A stretch of 64,000 bases of DNA from Sabellastarte sp. h YS-2021 (GCA_964017235.1 OZ024940.1:29382573-29446572); one strand, 5' to 3'. Positions 10,801 through 25,800 are shown, numbered from the stretch's first letter. Numbers and translations are program-made. The notes: a model not told the origin generated them from the letters alone.

Positions 10801-13800
10801 GCTGTCAAAAAGCATGGGCAGTATAATATGAATATAAAAACTTCAATCTTTAACTTGCAATATCTCAGTCATTTCTGCATGGATTCTTATGCAACAAACA
10901 CGAGCAGAAGCACTTTAAAAAGACCTTTATAGTGATATATAATACATATTTGTAAGTTACAAAGTTGCCGAGATATAAGTGAAATACTGGAAGTTATGAA
11001 CATTTATTATAAATGGTACGGGGGTGCTGTTGTATACATTTATTTATTTATTTGGATTTTAATGTCACTTTCAACACTGTACAGGTCATATCATGACGGG
11101 TAGTTTTGTGGGCAGAGGAAACCAGTACATACAGTTGGTGTCAAGGTTCTGTACTGTGAACTGCCGACCAACGGTAAGCAACTACCAACTTTCCCACATA
11201 AGATCCAGGGTTTGAACTGCCGACCTCAGAGGTGGGAGGCGAGTTTGTTACCAATGTGGCATCCTGGCCCCACTTTTCTTTTTTGAAAATAAAAAGGAAA
11301 GCAAGAAAGAAATAACTTTAAGATTTGAAATTAGAATTTTGAGATTATATCTACAATTACATGGCAAACAGATATTCGGCAAAGTGCTTACTTGCTGAAA
11401 GCAAAACTTGAGTTTATGCGTGATTATTTGCCATTTGCACATTTATTATGTCATGCATTTTCTTCCAATAACTATTTATTCTAGTACTATGTTTAATTAG
11501 AATTAAGCATGAAAATGCTATGAGAAAAACTGACAAAAAGTTGTCTATAATACTTTAGGACAAGCTTCTAACTTTTAAACTAACTTTAATAGACAATTTT
11601 ACTGGTGAAAAATTCACATTTGGATACTTTTTGATAACCTATTTGCAGGGTTATGTTAGGACCTTGTTACCATTAAATTCACATTTAGATACAAAAATTT
11701 GAAGTATGCATTAAATTCATCTTAACTTGAATACAAGAAAAAAATAGACAAATACTTTTTTATCTAATTCTCCTCAAAATTTACTTCAGCAAAACGAGCT
11801 CGGATTAAGCTCTGGCTGGTGGAAGTTTCAAAACTAAACAACAAATAACAAATAGTCCAACAGGGATCAATAAACCATGCCAGGGTTCCTTCTATACCCC
11901 CCTCCCCGAAACCCCTTCTTTTATACCCCTGCTACTCCAGCTTGTAAGCCCCCTGTTCCACTGTTCGCAATCAATCTTAAGACTTTGCCGACTTTAAACT
12001 CGTGGGGTCATCAGTCGTATGACCAATAACAAAGACCTAGCGGCCTGCTTCCTGCCACTGTGGCCTAGCACACTTGTCTAGAACTCAGAGGACGTGGGTT
12101 CAAACCCAGGTACAGGCAGGTACATAGTGGCTCGGATGACCACTTAAAATGGCGGTCCTCTATCATTGGGTCCTATCCCCAGTGGCAGGCTAAAGAACCT
12201 CAGGGCCTCCTTTGGAAAGGACCTCCTTTAGTAAAGGAAGGTCATTTTTTCCTTAAATTCCAATTTTACAAAGCCTCCTTTTAACTCTTCTTACCAAAGG
12301 TCTTCCCTGAAACTTAAGAAGGGAGCAAATGTCCTTTAAAATTATTAAATGTTCTTTGAAGGACACTTCCTTAAATTTATTATAGGTACTTAGCTACCTT
12401 GAACTTTAAGGGAGTTTTTGAGGTCTCCGTTAAGGAAGGAGGCTTTATGAAACTGAGATTTTTTAAAGGAGGGAGAAATTCAAGGAAGTCCTTAAAATTG
12501 AGGTGACCTTTATCTTAAGGAGGCTTTGTGAAACCGGCCCCAGGTACGGGCAGATACATAGTGGCTCAGATGACCACTTAAAATGGTGGTCCTCTGTCAT
12601 TGGGTCCTATCCCCAGTGGCAGGCTAAAGAACCTCAGGGACGTTGATAAATGGTCATCCCTGAGACTCTGTCTTTCAATTGGGGGGGATGTCAGTCACTA
12701 GAGAGCTTGGTGCCTTAAAGTCTGTCACATGATGAAGATTAAGCTCTATAAAAATATTCATTGCATTATGGCAAGTTGGCGATCGGGTGGCAACCTAACA
12801 ACAGTGGCACACGGGGTGAAAGAACGGGGGTTTCTCTTCAAGACAACCGTCTCCTTTTACACCGCACAAATATTTGGCTTGTCGAACAGAAGTTAACACT
12901 GTAGGAAAAAAACTGCTTAGAAGCGATGGGAAAAAAGGCAGATGCATCAAGGACTGGCTGTTTACACAACAAGAAGGGACGCCATATCTCTTGTTGTAAG
13001 AGGGGTTTCTTTTATAGAAGCCTTTCATGTCATTGTTTGATATCTCCCTTCCAAAAAGAAGGGATTTGCAAAATATCTCCAGACAAATGGTACATCGATT
13101 GCCTAAAAAAAACTCTCCCAAAAATTCCCCGAAGACACCACGGAGTAACTTTAAAATAATCCTTCTATTTGACATCACATATCTATTGGGGTTTTTCCCT
13201 CCAATATATAGATATCTTTTGGGCTGTGAACTCTGAAACTTTTCTCTTAAGGTAAATTCACACAGTAAAGATTCGTTGCTTAACATGTGTAACTGGGTAA
13301 ACTATATTTTAATCTCACAGTCAACAATCTATCTGGTGATATGATATTCGGTAATTTTTATTTGTGGAAGTTTAAAATTGTCAACAAATTACAAAATTCA
13401 TCTATAGTGTCAATTAAAAGAAACAAAAAACACCTTCACTCATGCAATTTCCCTTAAAAATACTTTCAAAGAAGAGTTTTCTTTATTGATAAAATCAACA
13501 TGTGATTGCCAGTAATTTATTTAATCAACAATTGTTTCACTTGCCTTTGAAGTACCAGTTGACAGGCTAGGTGGTGTAGCGGTTAAAGTGCTCACCTCTG
13601 AGGTCACCGGTTTGAATCTCAGTCTGTCCGCTTCAGGTTTGAAAGTTGGTAGTTACTTGCCGATGCCCAGTGGTTTATACAGTGCAGAATCTTGACCAAC
13701 TTCTATGCACTGGTTTCCTCCACCTGTAAACTCCCCGTCGCGATATGACCCTGGCTGTTGAACGCGACGTAAAACTAAATAAATAAATCTAAATCTTGAA

Positions 13801-16800
13801 GTGCCAGTTACACTTTGATGCACAGAAAATTACTAACTAGAGCACTTGGTGAACACAGGCCTCCGTCGAGGTCCGTAATAAGAAGTAACTTGAATAATCC
13901 GGGGGTTTTTCTGTATCCAGATGGTGATCCAGATTACACAAATACAAATACCACTGGTTCAAACTTCCTGGAAAAAAAATCTATGATCTCTCTTGGTCCA
14001 GCTTAGATCCCATTAAATTTTGAGCAATTTTGATCATCGCTTGGATGCAAACAAAAGTAATCCAGATTTTCCCATTTATATTTAGCCAAAAAGAAATGCA
14101 AGATATATTCTAATTCAATCTTTACAAAATTCGTTTCTTTTTGGGGGGGGGGGGCTAAGGATAGTTATTATAACATGCCATGACGGAGCTCTGCACTCTA
14201 CGAGTGCTGTTGTTGCAATATCAGTTTAAGTTAAAATCTTAGATAATCTTTGCACTTAAATATACAGAAAGAAATGTATATCGCCGTAATAAATCAATTA
14301 TACTAATACAATGGAGAAAGTCATAAGTCTGTTACTGTAGCTAAACAGAAGTAGCTAAGTGCCTTGAGGCTATTTAACCTGAAGTGGTTCCACCCTCTTC
14401 TCCCCACAAGGGTGTTTCTGACAAATTGAATTAACATTGATCCAGACTCTGTCACTCTTTGCAAGAATCATCCTCACACAGTTTTGTTCACACCGTTAGG
14501 GGGGGTCGGATCCACAAAATGGGTCGGCGAGAGGTAAGCTTAGGTTTTGAGAGAGTTTAAGTTTTTGCTTACTTTAGCCAATTGATACCTGCCCAGGCTC
14601 ACAGAAAATTTTGAAACTAAAAATTTTTTTTACAAATTGAATTTTTCATCAAACCAACATTATAAGATGTTGGGATAGCCCTTGAAACATACCTTAAGGG
14701 GGTCACGGTGGCAGAGTGGTAACACTCTCGCCTCCTACCTCTGAGATCGGATTTCGAATCCCGGCCCGACCTCAAGTGGGAAACCTGGTAGTTGCTTACC
14801 GATGGTCGGCAGTTTACAGTACAGAACCTTGACACCAACTGTATGTACTGGTTTCCTCCGCCCACAAAACTACCCGTCGTGATATGACCTGTACAATGTG
14901 TTGAAAGCGATGCTAAAACCCAAATACATGAACTAGAAATGAAACAAACCTTAAGTGGCACATGCCTTTAATTGGCATCAGTAAGAAGGTTTCATTGATG
15001 TCAGAAATTTTATTAACCTCCAGCAAGAAAGTACGTGTCTTTGTCGGTATGTTCGTTTGTTTGCAAAAAAAAAAATAACTTGAAAAGTTGTCGACAGATT
15101 TTGACGAAATTTTCAGGAAAATGCAGACAATGTCACAAAGAACAAACGATAAGATTTTTAAATTATTTTTTATCATTGCACACATAAGGCATTGTTAAGC
15201 CTTGGCGGAGTTTGGCTCTCTCTGAGTGCTCTTCTGGCTTCAAAATACAATTTCTGCCTTAAATTTGGACTTCCTAAATCGGAAGCAATATAATGTTATA
15301 TACTTACGTTTCAATGATTCTGATGTAGCAAGGTACAAGGACGAGGTTTGAGTATTGTATTGGCGAATAAATCGCAAAATTCCGGGTTGGAATAATGGTC
15401 GAAGCCTGATAGGGCTGGATCCATTATGGCCAGATGTTTGTGATTTATTTGCCGATACAATACTCACACCAAGTCTGTTATTGGTAATATAAAGACTGTC
15501 ATGATTTTTAACACAAAAACGTCTATTAATTCAGTCTATAAGTGTAGTTGTTGTAGGAACTATATCTTTGCTTTTACTTTAACGGTAACCAGTCTGTGGA
15601 ACTACTTTTACAATCAGATCCCCCGCAATATAATGTACTCTGGCACAATGCGCAGCAACAAGTTTTTGTTCACTGCGCATTTAAGGTCTTTATAATATGT
15701 TTTATATTGAATTTGTCATCAACTTCCATTTTTTGGGCTGAATAACTAACAATATACACACAAATATATATATTTATCAAAGAATTGTTTTTAAAAGAAT
15801 ATTCTTGTTTCATTTAGCCTGGTATTTCCAGAGGACATCAGGGTAATTTGCACCTTTTCTTTGGATTTAACTGTCAGTTTACGAGTGCAATCCACTTTTT
15901 TTATTTGCCCAAAAAAGTAAAACTGTCGGAAAGGCGACAAAATATTTGACTGCTGAACAAGTTTCAGCCATTTTGTGAATTAGCTAAATTTTCTGTGGAG
16001 ATAAAAATACGGGTGGAAACTCGGATAAAGTACAACTAAGTGACAATAAAACGGACATTTGGGAGGTACACTTTGACTGGAAAAGAAATTTTAGCAGTTC
16101 TAGCCATAAAACTAATAGTTTTATGGAATTCTCTAAGTGATATTGGGTGTTGGATTGTTTATTTATTATTTTACTTATTTACTTGGTGTTGTATGTCACG
16201 CTTAGTAACTTAGCATCAGTTATATTGTGACAAGTAGTTGGAAGGGTGGAGGAAACCAGTACATACTGTAAACTGCTGACTAATGGCAAGCAACTACCAG
16301 CTTTCCCACTTGAGGTCAGGCCGGGATTTGAACTCTGATCTCAGAGGTGGGAGGTGAGTGTGTTATGACTCTGCCACCATGGCCCAAATATATTCATTAT
16401 TTAATCTAATAAGAACTTTTATAGCACTTAATCTTTATTATCTGACAGACTCTAAGGTGCAGCTATTCAGTAAACACATTGAATTTAGAGTTTAACACTA
16501 AGAAAATTATTTTCACGAAGAAAAGGTTTCTAGGAATAATAATTGTTAAAATTAAAAACAAAATAGCCACAAGTTTGCTATAACTTTTTACATCTTGACA
16601 AGCATGCAAATATATAAATATATTTACGTTAAAAATACATTTATTGAGATTTTCAGAAACTTCTGGGGGGGCTTTCTCAGAATTGACGTGTGAGTGGTTA
16701 CAGGCATTGGTCAAATAATGAAATAGCCAATCAACATACTGCTTACAAATAATATTTTTTATATCAGCCATTTTGATTGGCTATAGCTTTAAATTGGTAG

Positions 16801-19800
16801 TTTACTTCATTTTAATGCCAATTTAAAGTGTGTGCCAGATTTAGTGGCCACATTAAAGTAATCCTTTTCATGTCAGAGACTAGAAACTGCAGTAATTTGT
16901 GTTGCTAGCATTCTATCGGTTAAAAGGATTACACTGATTATGTTATTGGAATACATTGCGATGTTAAGCCCGGATTTACATTTAATGAGGTGAATTGTGT
17001 GTTAATTGGGCATCCGAGCACGGGTTTGTTTTTATTAATGAAGAAAAACAACACAAAAACAGCAAGGCATTCTAAATGTTGCTCAAAAAGATTCATCATT
17101 AAGACCTTTAAACTGCTATTCATGTTTTGGGCCTGTTATAGGTTTGTTCTACAAGTACTTATGAACCCCCCTATGATATATTTTTGGTAAATTAAACTGA
17201 TTGAGTCATTAGATACATTATTGCTACTGATTAAGACACATAGAAAAATAGTGTATATCATTCTAACACAGATACACACCAAAAAATTTTTGTCCGATTT
17301 TTAATCGTTGCATTTCGTTGCAGTGGTCACAAGCTACAACAGGATGGGCTTGTCTACCTTTCTTTGTGGCTCATCTGGGCAGGATGCATCGGTACGATTC
17401 AATGGGCTCAAGTTCTCAAGTTACTGACATTCCCCTAGCTGAAAGACAGAGGCTCAAGGATGACCATTTTATCAACGTCCCTGAGGTTCTTTAACCTACC
17501 AGTGGTGACAGAACACAATGACAGAGGACCGCCATTATAAGTGGTCATCCGAGCCACTATGTATCTGTCTATACCTGGGCTTAAACTCACATCCTCTGAG
17601 TTCTTGGGCGAGTGTGTTACCCACTAGGCCACAGATATATCCTCTGACGATCTATATTAAAATAGACATGCAGGTTGTTGAAGGGTTGGGGGATGCAATA
17701 GACATGTGGTTAGCCAGATACACGGTCTCTGTTCGGAAGCCTAAGGACAAGCGGAAATCAAATATATAAAGATATGGCTGCACAGAAAAGTGTGACCAGG
17801 CCATTAAGACATGTCATTCTATTTGTAAGACACTTTGCCAGAGTGTTAATATCTTACTTGCAGCCTCCTTACAACCCTGAAAACAAGTCCTGGCCGGGGG
17901 GTAATGTGTGCTTACTAAACAGATAAATACACAGCCCTTTAATCCACGCTCCATTACCCCCTCCCCCCTCAATTACTACTTCTTACATCTTCAAAGGGAA
18001 AACCGGCTTTGCAAACAATTATTGGGGAATTTTCTCAGAAATGAAGTCTTCTGCTCAGAGGATTATAGAATTAACTGGTAGCCCTGTGTGTTTGACTAAT
18101 GCTGGGAAAATCGATCAGTAAACCAGTTTCTTCCTTCCAAGGATCCAATTTTGGTCTCCCCCTGGGCAAAAACACAAATAAATAGGGATATTTTTGTGTC
18201 CTTTTTTTCTCTTTTAAAGAGGTGCTCTAAAGGAATTTTGCTGTTGCCTTGAAAACTCCAGTGACTGTATAAACAGGAAAGACAATAAGATATGCTGTGT
18301 GGTTCTCAGTGGTTTGAATTGACTATTGATATGCACACATAAGATAGAAATACTTCCCGAATGCCATTTGCAAAAAAATATACATATATCACAAATGAAG
18401 ATGAGAAAATAAAAATGATTGCCTTGCACGAGCATTAGCGGTGTCCTGTCAAATTTGTACCAGTGAAACTTGTTCCTTTTGCCCATTTCTACGCTATCGC
18501 ACATGCCCAGAAATGGTTGCAGCACTTTCTTTGCAAGTTATCGATATTTGTACATAAAAATTCTGAAACAATCACTTAACAGTAATGAAATACATTAATA
18601 TTTGCTATCTGTGGTTTATTTTAAATTTTGTGAAACTTTTTGGGACAAATTTCACATGACACCAGAATATTCTTTATCTACATGAGTGATATCTTTGTTT
18701 TTGTATGTGTCTACTGAGGGGTGATTTACAGTTATTATCAACTGTTTTGTAAACTAAATAATATGTAGAATAACTCTATATATACAAACACCAAAAAAAC
18801 ACATACACTTCGTTACTTTCGGAGTTATCGTAAACGGAGACAAACAGACGGATAGACAAATGAACACAGCTCAAAACATAACCCTTCGACAAAAATGTGA
18901 ATGCCAAGTGATTGTATTTATATAGGCCTCGGGGGAGGCTTGCTCTCTTTGAGTGCTGTTCTAGTTCTTTATATTCTCATGGTCATGTTACTTTTATTAC
19001 AAGAGTTAAAATTTTTTTTAAAAATGCATCATTTGGGTGAAATTACAATATGGTAGAGGACTGCACTCTACGAGCCCTCTTTCTAGTTTACTATTTTTGG
19101 CCAAACCTTCGGGCTAGTGGGGCCCGACAGCCAGTTTCAACCAGCCGCCATGGAAATTAGTCCGCATAAGTCCGTTCTGAGATGATAAGAAAACCAAGTC
19201 TCTGATAGCAATCCCCTGTGGCTGACGCTATCGCTCCCTAATGCGTGTCTTTTGATCTCCCGGCTAAATGAAATGGCTGTAACTACCAGTGTTTGGTTGC
19301 AGAGAATTTGTCCAGTGTGGGCGGTTATTTATGCAGTAAGTGGGTCATTAGAGACACCCGTAATGTAAGGAGAGAAAAGGAGTAAAATTACTGAGCAAAC
19401 AGATAAAAAAATAGAAATGCATAAATAGTACCATAAGTCCATAAGAAACCGGGCCCGTGGGAACCATCGGATTTAATAAGACGAAATGTATGGTGACACA
19501 TCGAAGCCTCATTTCAATAAATTATCCACTAAAACTGACAGAAATTGAGGTTGACAGCTTGTCATTTTGAAAAATTGAATAACTGAAAAAAAATATCCCT
19601 CAGAAAATTGGCATGGAATTTAAAATCTAAAAGCCAACCCCCACCGCCCCCCCCACCCCGCACCCCTATTGATATTTCTTTTGGAAACTGCCAACTGACT
19701 TTCTCATTTCAGATATGTCTGTTGGGCTTAATTTTCTTTGAAATAGCCGAGTTTGCAGAAATATTTAGTTTTACTGAAAAAGAAACTTTGGAATGTGGCT

Positions 19801-22800
19801 ATGAAACAGTAATCAATCCTGTTTTATTCAATCTGTGAGATTTTGTATGGGAAACACATTCATATCTTGATGTTTGTCTTTGGAGATACCCCAGATTAGT
19901 CTGGATGTAAAAGGCCACCCCAACAGACACATTCTAGCCATTTTACAAGATTACATTGCACTATGTTATTATTCTTTAGTCCTTGGCACTTGGAAAATTT
20001 TTTGGAAAACTCAATTTTGATTTGATCCTACATTGAAATACTTTGTTATGGACCTGTAACCTTTGTTGAGTTGCAGGAGCCAGTTTTACGAAGCCTCCTT
20101 TGGAAAGGACCTCCTTTAGTAAAGGAAGGTCATTTTTTTCCCATTGGTAAGGCCACCTTAAACTTTAGTTTCACAAAGTCGCCTTTAACTTTCCTTACCA
20201 AAGGTCTTCCCTGAAAACCTAAGGACGGAGCAAATGTCCTTGAAAACTTTTAAACATTCTTTGAAGGACACTTTCTCAAATTTAAGGTAGGTCCTTAGTT
20301 TCCTTGAAGTTTAAGGGAGTTTTCAAGGTCTCCTTTAAGGAAGGAGGCTTTGCAAAACTGAGATTTTTTTAAAGGAGGGAGAAATTCAAGGAAATCTTCA
20401 GATTTAAGGTGACTTTATCGTAAGGAGGCAATATCTCAGCGCCATGTACTACAGAACTCAAAGTGTTATATGACCCATCTGATTGTACAAGTACAGTCCA
20501 ACTCTCAAATTACTGACATTCCCCTCTAGCTGAAAAACTGAGGCTCGAGAATGACCATTTATCAACGTCCTTGAGGTTCTTTAACCTGCCACTGGGGGAT
20601 AGGACCCAATGACAGAGGACTACTGTTTTAAGAGGTCATCCGAGCTTCTATGTATCTGCTTGAACCTGAGTTTGAACCCACGTCCTCTGTGTTCCTAGGC
20701 AAGTGTGTCACCCATTAGGGCACATAATTACAGTTAGATTTCTTAAGATTTTCGGTATTTCCAATATTCTTATTGCAGGAAGTTGTTCTCGTTCTTAAAA
20801 CCTTTCTCAGAAAATGGTTGTCTTCTGAGAAAAATTCTGAGAATAAGGGTAACTATAGCAATATCAAAACAAACAAACCCTAAGTTAGCCACAATGCATT
20901 TAATCCGCTCGCTTTGTCTTTTGTGATTCCTACAGGAGTGTCAGAGCAGTGGCGGCAAGTGTTACAGCACCGGAGACTGCTGTCCGGACTATGTGTGTGC
21001 CGCCTTTGATGATTTCGGTAAGTACCAATGTTACTAAGGCGCAGGTGCCAGCACACCTGTCGGAAATTCACCTGAAGAGTTCCACTGGTGCACAAAACAA
21101 AAAAAAAACACTTAAGCCACAGCTTTTTAATTGAAGATATATCTCTTCCATAAAGTCTACCCTTCATAACTCTCCCATCTCCTGGCCTCTCTGGTGTTGG
21201 CTACGTCTCTGGATTCAGATTTTTTTTCTGCCTTCATGGCTCTTGCTCTAGAGTCTGTCATACGATGGAGATTAAGTGGTATAAAAGTACTGCATTTGAT
21301 ATTCCTATTTTCGGTCTTTCAAAATTTCAAAATGACAGTCAATGAAAATCGGGCTGATCACAAACTTCTAAAACATGGTCAACCAGCATACCGCAGGGAA
21401 AATCTCCATCCATACATCCACACTTAAACAGTAACACATAATGCCCCTTGGCTATAGATTTTTGCCAATTCTTTTCTTAAATTATTATCCAGAATTGCAT
21501 TATTGGGCTGGCTGGCTGGGAAACCCATGACACCAGAACTAGGGTTATAACATAGTGACACCACAGTGTTGTCGTTACCACAGGAATGAAGCCCACCATG
21601 CCGGGAGAGTGCGTCCATGAGAAGGAACTCGAGCCCTGCGTCTCCACGATGGACTGCGATGCAGGCACCAAGTGTCGCTCCCTGGGTGAGTTATTCTAGT
21701 CTGGTTCCCTGTACCACTTTTCTCTGTAGGAAAAGGGCCCCCCTTATCAGCCGTCATGTTGGATAATTCGAGGTCAGAGTTGCCCTTAGCAACAGCATGG
21801 GTAAAGTGGTAATAGCTTGTACTTATAAATGCAATATGTCTTTCTACTACAGGACTCAATTGTAATTCTAATTGGACTTTTACAGTGCTTAATCTCCCCT
21901 ATTCAAGTTTGACCCATCCTGACTACACAAGTACAGCCCAAACTCTCTAGTGACTGAATTCCCCCCTAACTGAAAGACAGAGTCTCAAGGATGACCATTT
22001 ATCAACTTACATGATGCACATTTTGATACGGGTTCCATCTTATTTGGTTTGATGTTATGAGATGGTAATTTAAGTAAAACTGTATTAAATGGTAAATGTG
22101 TTGTAAATCTTCTATTATCATCGTTTATGTTAAACAAGTATATTATTACTTATAGGTAGAGGAAACCAGTACATACAGTTGGTGTTAAGGTTCTGTACTG
22201 TAAACTGCCGACCAACGGCAAGCAACTACCAGCTTTCCCACTTGAGGTCGGGCTGGGAATCGAACCCCGATCTCAGAGGTGGGAGGCAAGGAGTGATACC
22301 ACTCTGCCACCGTGGTCCTCTGTTATAGATTGACAATATTTCTGAAGTACTATAAGTCACATGCCAGTTTACAAAAGTGCTTTCATTGCCATAGTAACTC
22401 GGTCCATAAGAATTGCTGATTCCCTCCAGTCGAAGATTCCAGTGACATTTTAACTCGAGTGAATTCTAACAGACAACGATGGCCCAGACAGTAAGTAGGC
22501 GTATCAGCACAACATCATCTAAATCACCCTCCACACAAAACCCAACTACATCTTCATGGTTTCAGAAAGTGCTGGCAACCCGGCGGCGATCTCTGTCATG
22601 TTTTTATTGTGCTTTAGTGTTATTAATAAAAAGCTGGTGTCACTCCATGTAAACCTCCTTGAGATTTGTGTGTGTGGTATGGCTTTGGTCCCACAGCTAT
22701 TTCTGTCACTTAAGCCCATGTCACATTCATCTGATCCAGGTGCACGGATAGCAACCATGGCATGAATGTATTCTTTGATCATTTGGTCCCATTTTACATT

Positions 22801-25800
22801 CTAGTTTTTGCCCTAGAGTAGCCGTGGAGGTTTTTCACGCATTTTCAAAAAAATTACGGTTTCTGTTCTGTGTCATATGCGGTCTACCTAAATATGAAAC
22901 CGGAGTTATTAAAACCTTATGGATACTATTAAAATTTGAAACAACACAATGAACTACTAACGAGTTTCAAACAAGTTAAATACCACGCCCACATATGTAG
23001 CTAGTGGGGGTAAGCAGGAACAGTGTGATATAGATTTTAATAAACAAAAATTCAGATATAATACAAAAACCAGCAAAAATAGACAATCTGTCTTCTAGTT
23101 TCTCCCATTTTATGGTGGCAAGAAAATTTAAACTATGTTTATATGTCCCCCATTTTCAATCAGGAAATTCTACTCAAGCCTCTGTCTGTCTGGGTAAGTG
23201 TGACAGCCCCTTTAAGCAGTTCATATTTATGTGCTTGTTACGAGACAGTCTCCAAGACTTTCATCTGGTTAAGGGAGATGACATTAGTCATGATTAGAAG
23301 TCACTCGTCTGGAAGTAATATTCAAAGAGATTGCTCATGTCCCCGAATATGACGGCTCCCTATCGGAAACAACTGCCTGAAATATTGTTCAATTGCGAGG
23401 GTAGATTTGAGTTCAGGTGAAAAATGTATCAAGGTAATTTTCAAACAAGTATTTCTGTGTATCTTGTCTTACAAAGTGAAAGCTGACACAGATGTCCTTG
23501 GGAGAAACTTTACAGCCATTAAGACCCGAGCTTCCTGTCTTTTTGGACGACATTAAAACAGATTGCCTTGGAGTTCACAGATCCTGGGGCCGATTTCACA
23601 AAGGGTCTCAGACTTTGCCCGGACTTAGGCTAAGTTAGGGACTTAAATCTAAGCCATCTGTCTTACTCCAAGTCTTGGACTTAAAAATGGATTTCACAGA
23701 GGGTGGCCAGTAAGATATTGTGACTAGAAATAAAGGGTCACATGACACAGGAAAACTACTGTGGTTATTTGATAAGCTTGGCCTTAGCTAAGTCACCTTT
23801 TGTGGGATCCAGTTAAGTCCCCAGACTTATCTGAGACAAAAAGTTCATATTTAAGTCACATAATTTGTCCAGGCTAAGTCTAAGTGAATTTGTGTAAAAC
23901 CGGAACCAAATATATGAGATACAAACCATGGTTTTGTGTTTTTAGGACGCCGGTCCCACTCTCAGGAGTTAAGCCCCAAGTTCAAACCTAAACTAAAAGT
24001 TTAACTTCAGCTGATGCTATGTTTATGCTTTTAAAAACCATCAAAGATGTGTACATAGAAATTAAATTTATTTCAAGGACTGTTTTGTACACTATATAGC
24101 AACAAAATCTTGGTTTCAAAAGACTAAATAAGCTTAGCATAACATAGTTAAGTAAAACAGATGTTGGAGTAAAAGAAGCAAGGTATTGGAGTGTGAGTCT
24201 GTAAGTCTCCTTAGCATTGCTACTGATCATAGCTTTGACTTGATTAACTTTAAGACAAAATCCTTACTACCCTTGCCACACACACCCCCTCTCCACCAAA
24301 GGGGAGGGTAGTGATATCAGGTCTGTTTGTCAGTCTGTCTGCCCAAGCACATAACTCCACCACTACAAACGGGTTTTGGGGGTGACGTTTTAACCACAAG
24401 CCAAGAGACGACTCCCTGTATTTATACACACTTAAAATGGCCGCCAGCCAAGGGCAAGGACAATGAATAAATTATGTGACACTGGTTTATATGTTATTTC
24501 AGGAGGACACCGCTACTGTGTACCTGATGACTCCGGCCCCAAGAAAGTCTCCTCTTCCGGCTACCCACTGGCCAACAAAGGGACCATAGGTAAGAGAAGC
24601 TCCCAAAAGAAATCATGTGACTATTAATGATTTTTAAGAAAAATATTCTTTGCTTTTTAAAACAAGTTATTTAGTTTTAGACAATTATTCCTTATTTTTT
24701 AAAGAGATATTCTTTGTTTTTAAAGAAGAATTCATTGTCTTGAATTATTCGTTATTTTAAACAATTGTTCTTTATTTATTTAAGAATTATACTTTAATTT
24801 TTTTTTTAATTTTTTAAGAAATATTCATAATCTTTACAAGATTAGTATTTGTTTTAAGCAATTATTCTTTTTTTTCTTGCGAGAATTATTGCTTTTATTT
24901 TTGTTTTTTAAGAAGTTTTCTTTCTAAATACAATTAAGTTAACTTACAGCAATATAAGTTTCTACATAAGAAAACAGAAATAATATTTGCTTATTTAACA
25001 GCCCATTATTTTCAAATATTGGACACTTGCGAGACTATTAACCTATTTAGATTATCACCTTCTTTAATTTGTAATCTTTGAGATATTGTTTAATATCAAT
25101 ATATTTCAATTCTATATTTCTGGAGTGTATTTGGTTTTTTATGATCATATATGGTATCTATGGAAATATGTAAAAATGGTTGCCATAAATGGTCATATTC
25201 ACTGAGCGAAACAACTGTCCATTAACGAAAAAAATTCTGACACATTTAAGAACAGAAAAAAAAACTTCCAGGTGTAATTTTCTCAGCTGTGACATGTTTG
25301 AAAATTAGTATGGCCATGTATTATTGCATTTCTGGGGCCGATTTCACGAAAAGGTCTCAGACTTAGCCCAGTTTCTGACTGAGCCACTGGCTTAAAGTTC
25401 AAGTCAAAGTTAAGGGTTTTATGCCCCTGTTCCACAGCTAGGGTCATATTGGGACGGGTCCTCAGCATTTGTCACTTGTGGGACTCGAACCCATGCACAG
25501 AGGTGACGGCCTGTGATTAGATGCCAACCTTGCTATAACCCACTAGGGTCACTAGAGACCTTGAAACTGGCTAAAAGCTAAGCACTTTGGCTCAGATAAG
25601 GTTTTATCTCAAATGGTTTTCACAGAAGGGGGTCTCAGTTGAGACCGAGCTTATCAAATAACCACAGTGGTATTCTGTGTCATGTGACCCTTTATTTCCG
25701 GCCGAATAGTCGACTTATGATATATATCATCTATTTGACAAATTTTATTTCTGGTAAAACCTAGTTTTGCAATGGAAAACTTCATAAACACATGAAAATA

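Larger units (their letters stand above)
4851..20935 (+). other. Intron 1 of the prohormone gene (16.1 kb)
   Basis: A phase 0 intron with GTGAGT and TACAG ends. It contains homopolymer tracts, a 42-bp minisatellite, SINE-1 (8259, 11038, 14699, 16163), SINE-1b (13561), SINE-2 (12053, 17401, 20431), SINE-5S (9901), MITE-A (12206, 20077), a 15345-15470 hairpin and fragments of the dispersed GGCGGAG element. Its longest unexplained frame (12795-13286, - strand) has no recognisable motif. Confidence 0.75.
21018..24502 (+). other. Introns 2 and 3 of the prohormone gene
   Basis: Intron 2 is 21018-21583. Intron 3 is 21686-24502 and contains a SINE-2 fragment, a truncated SINE-1 and a MITE-B copy. 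I see no coding sequence in them apart from exon 3 between them. Confidence 0.7.
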
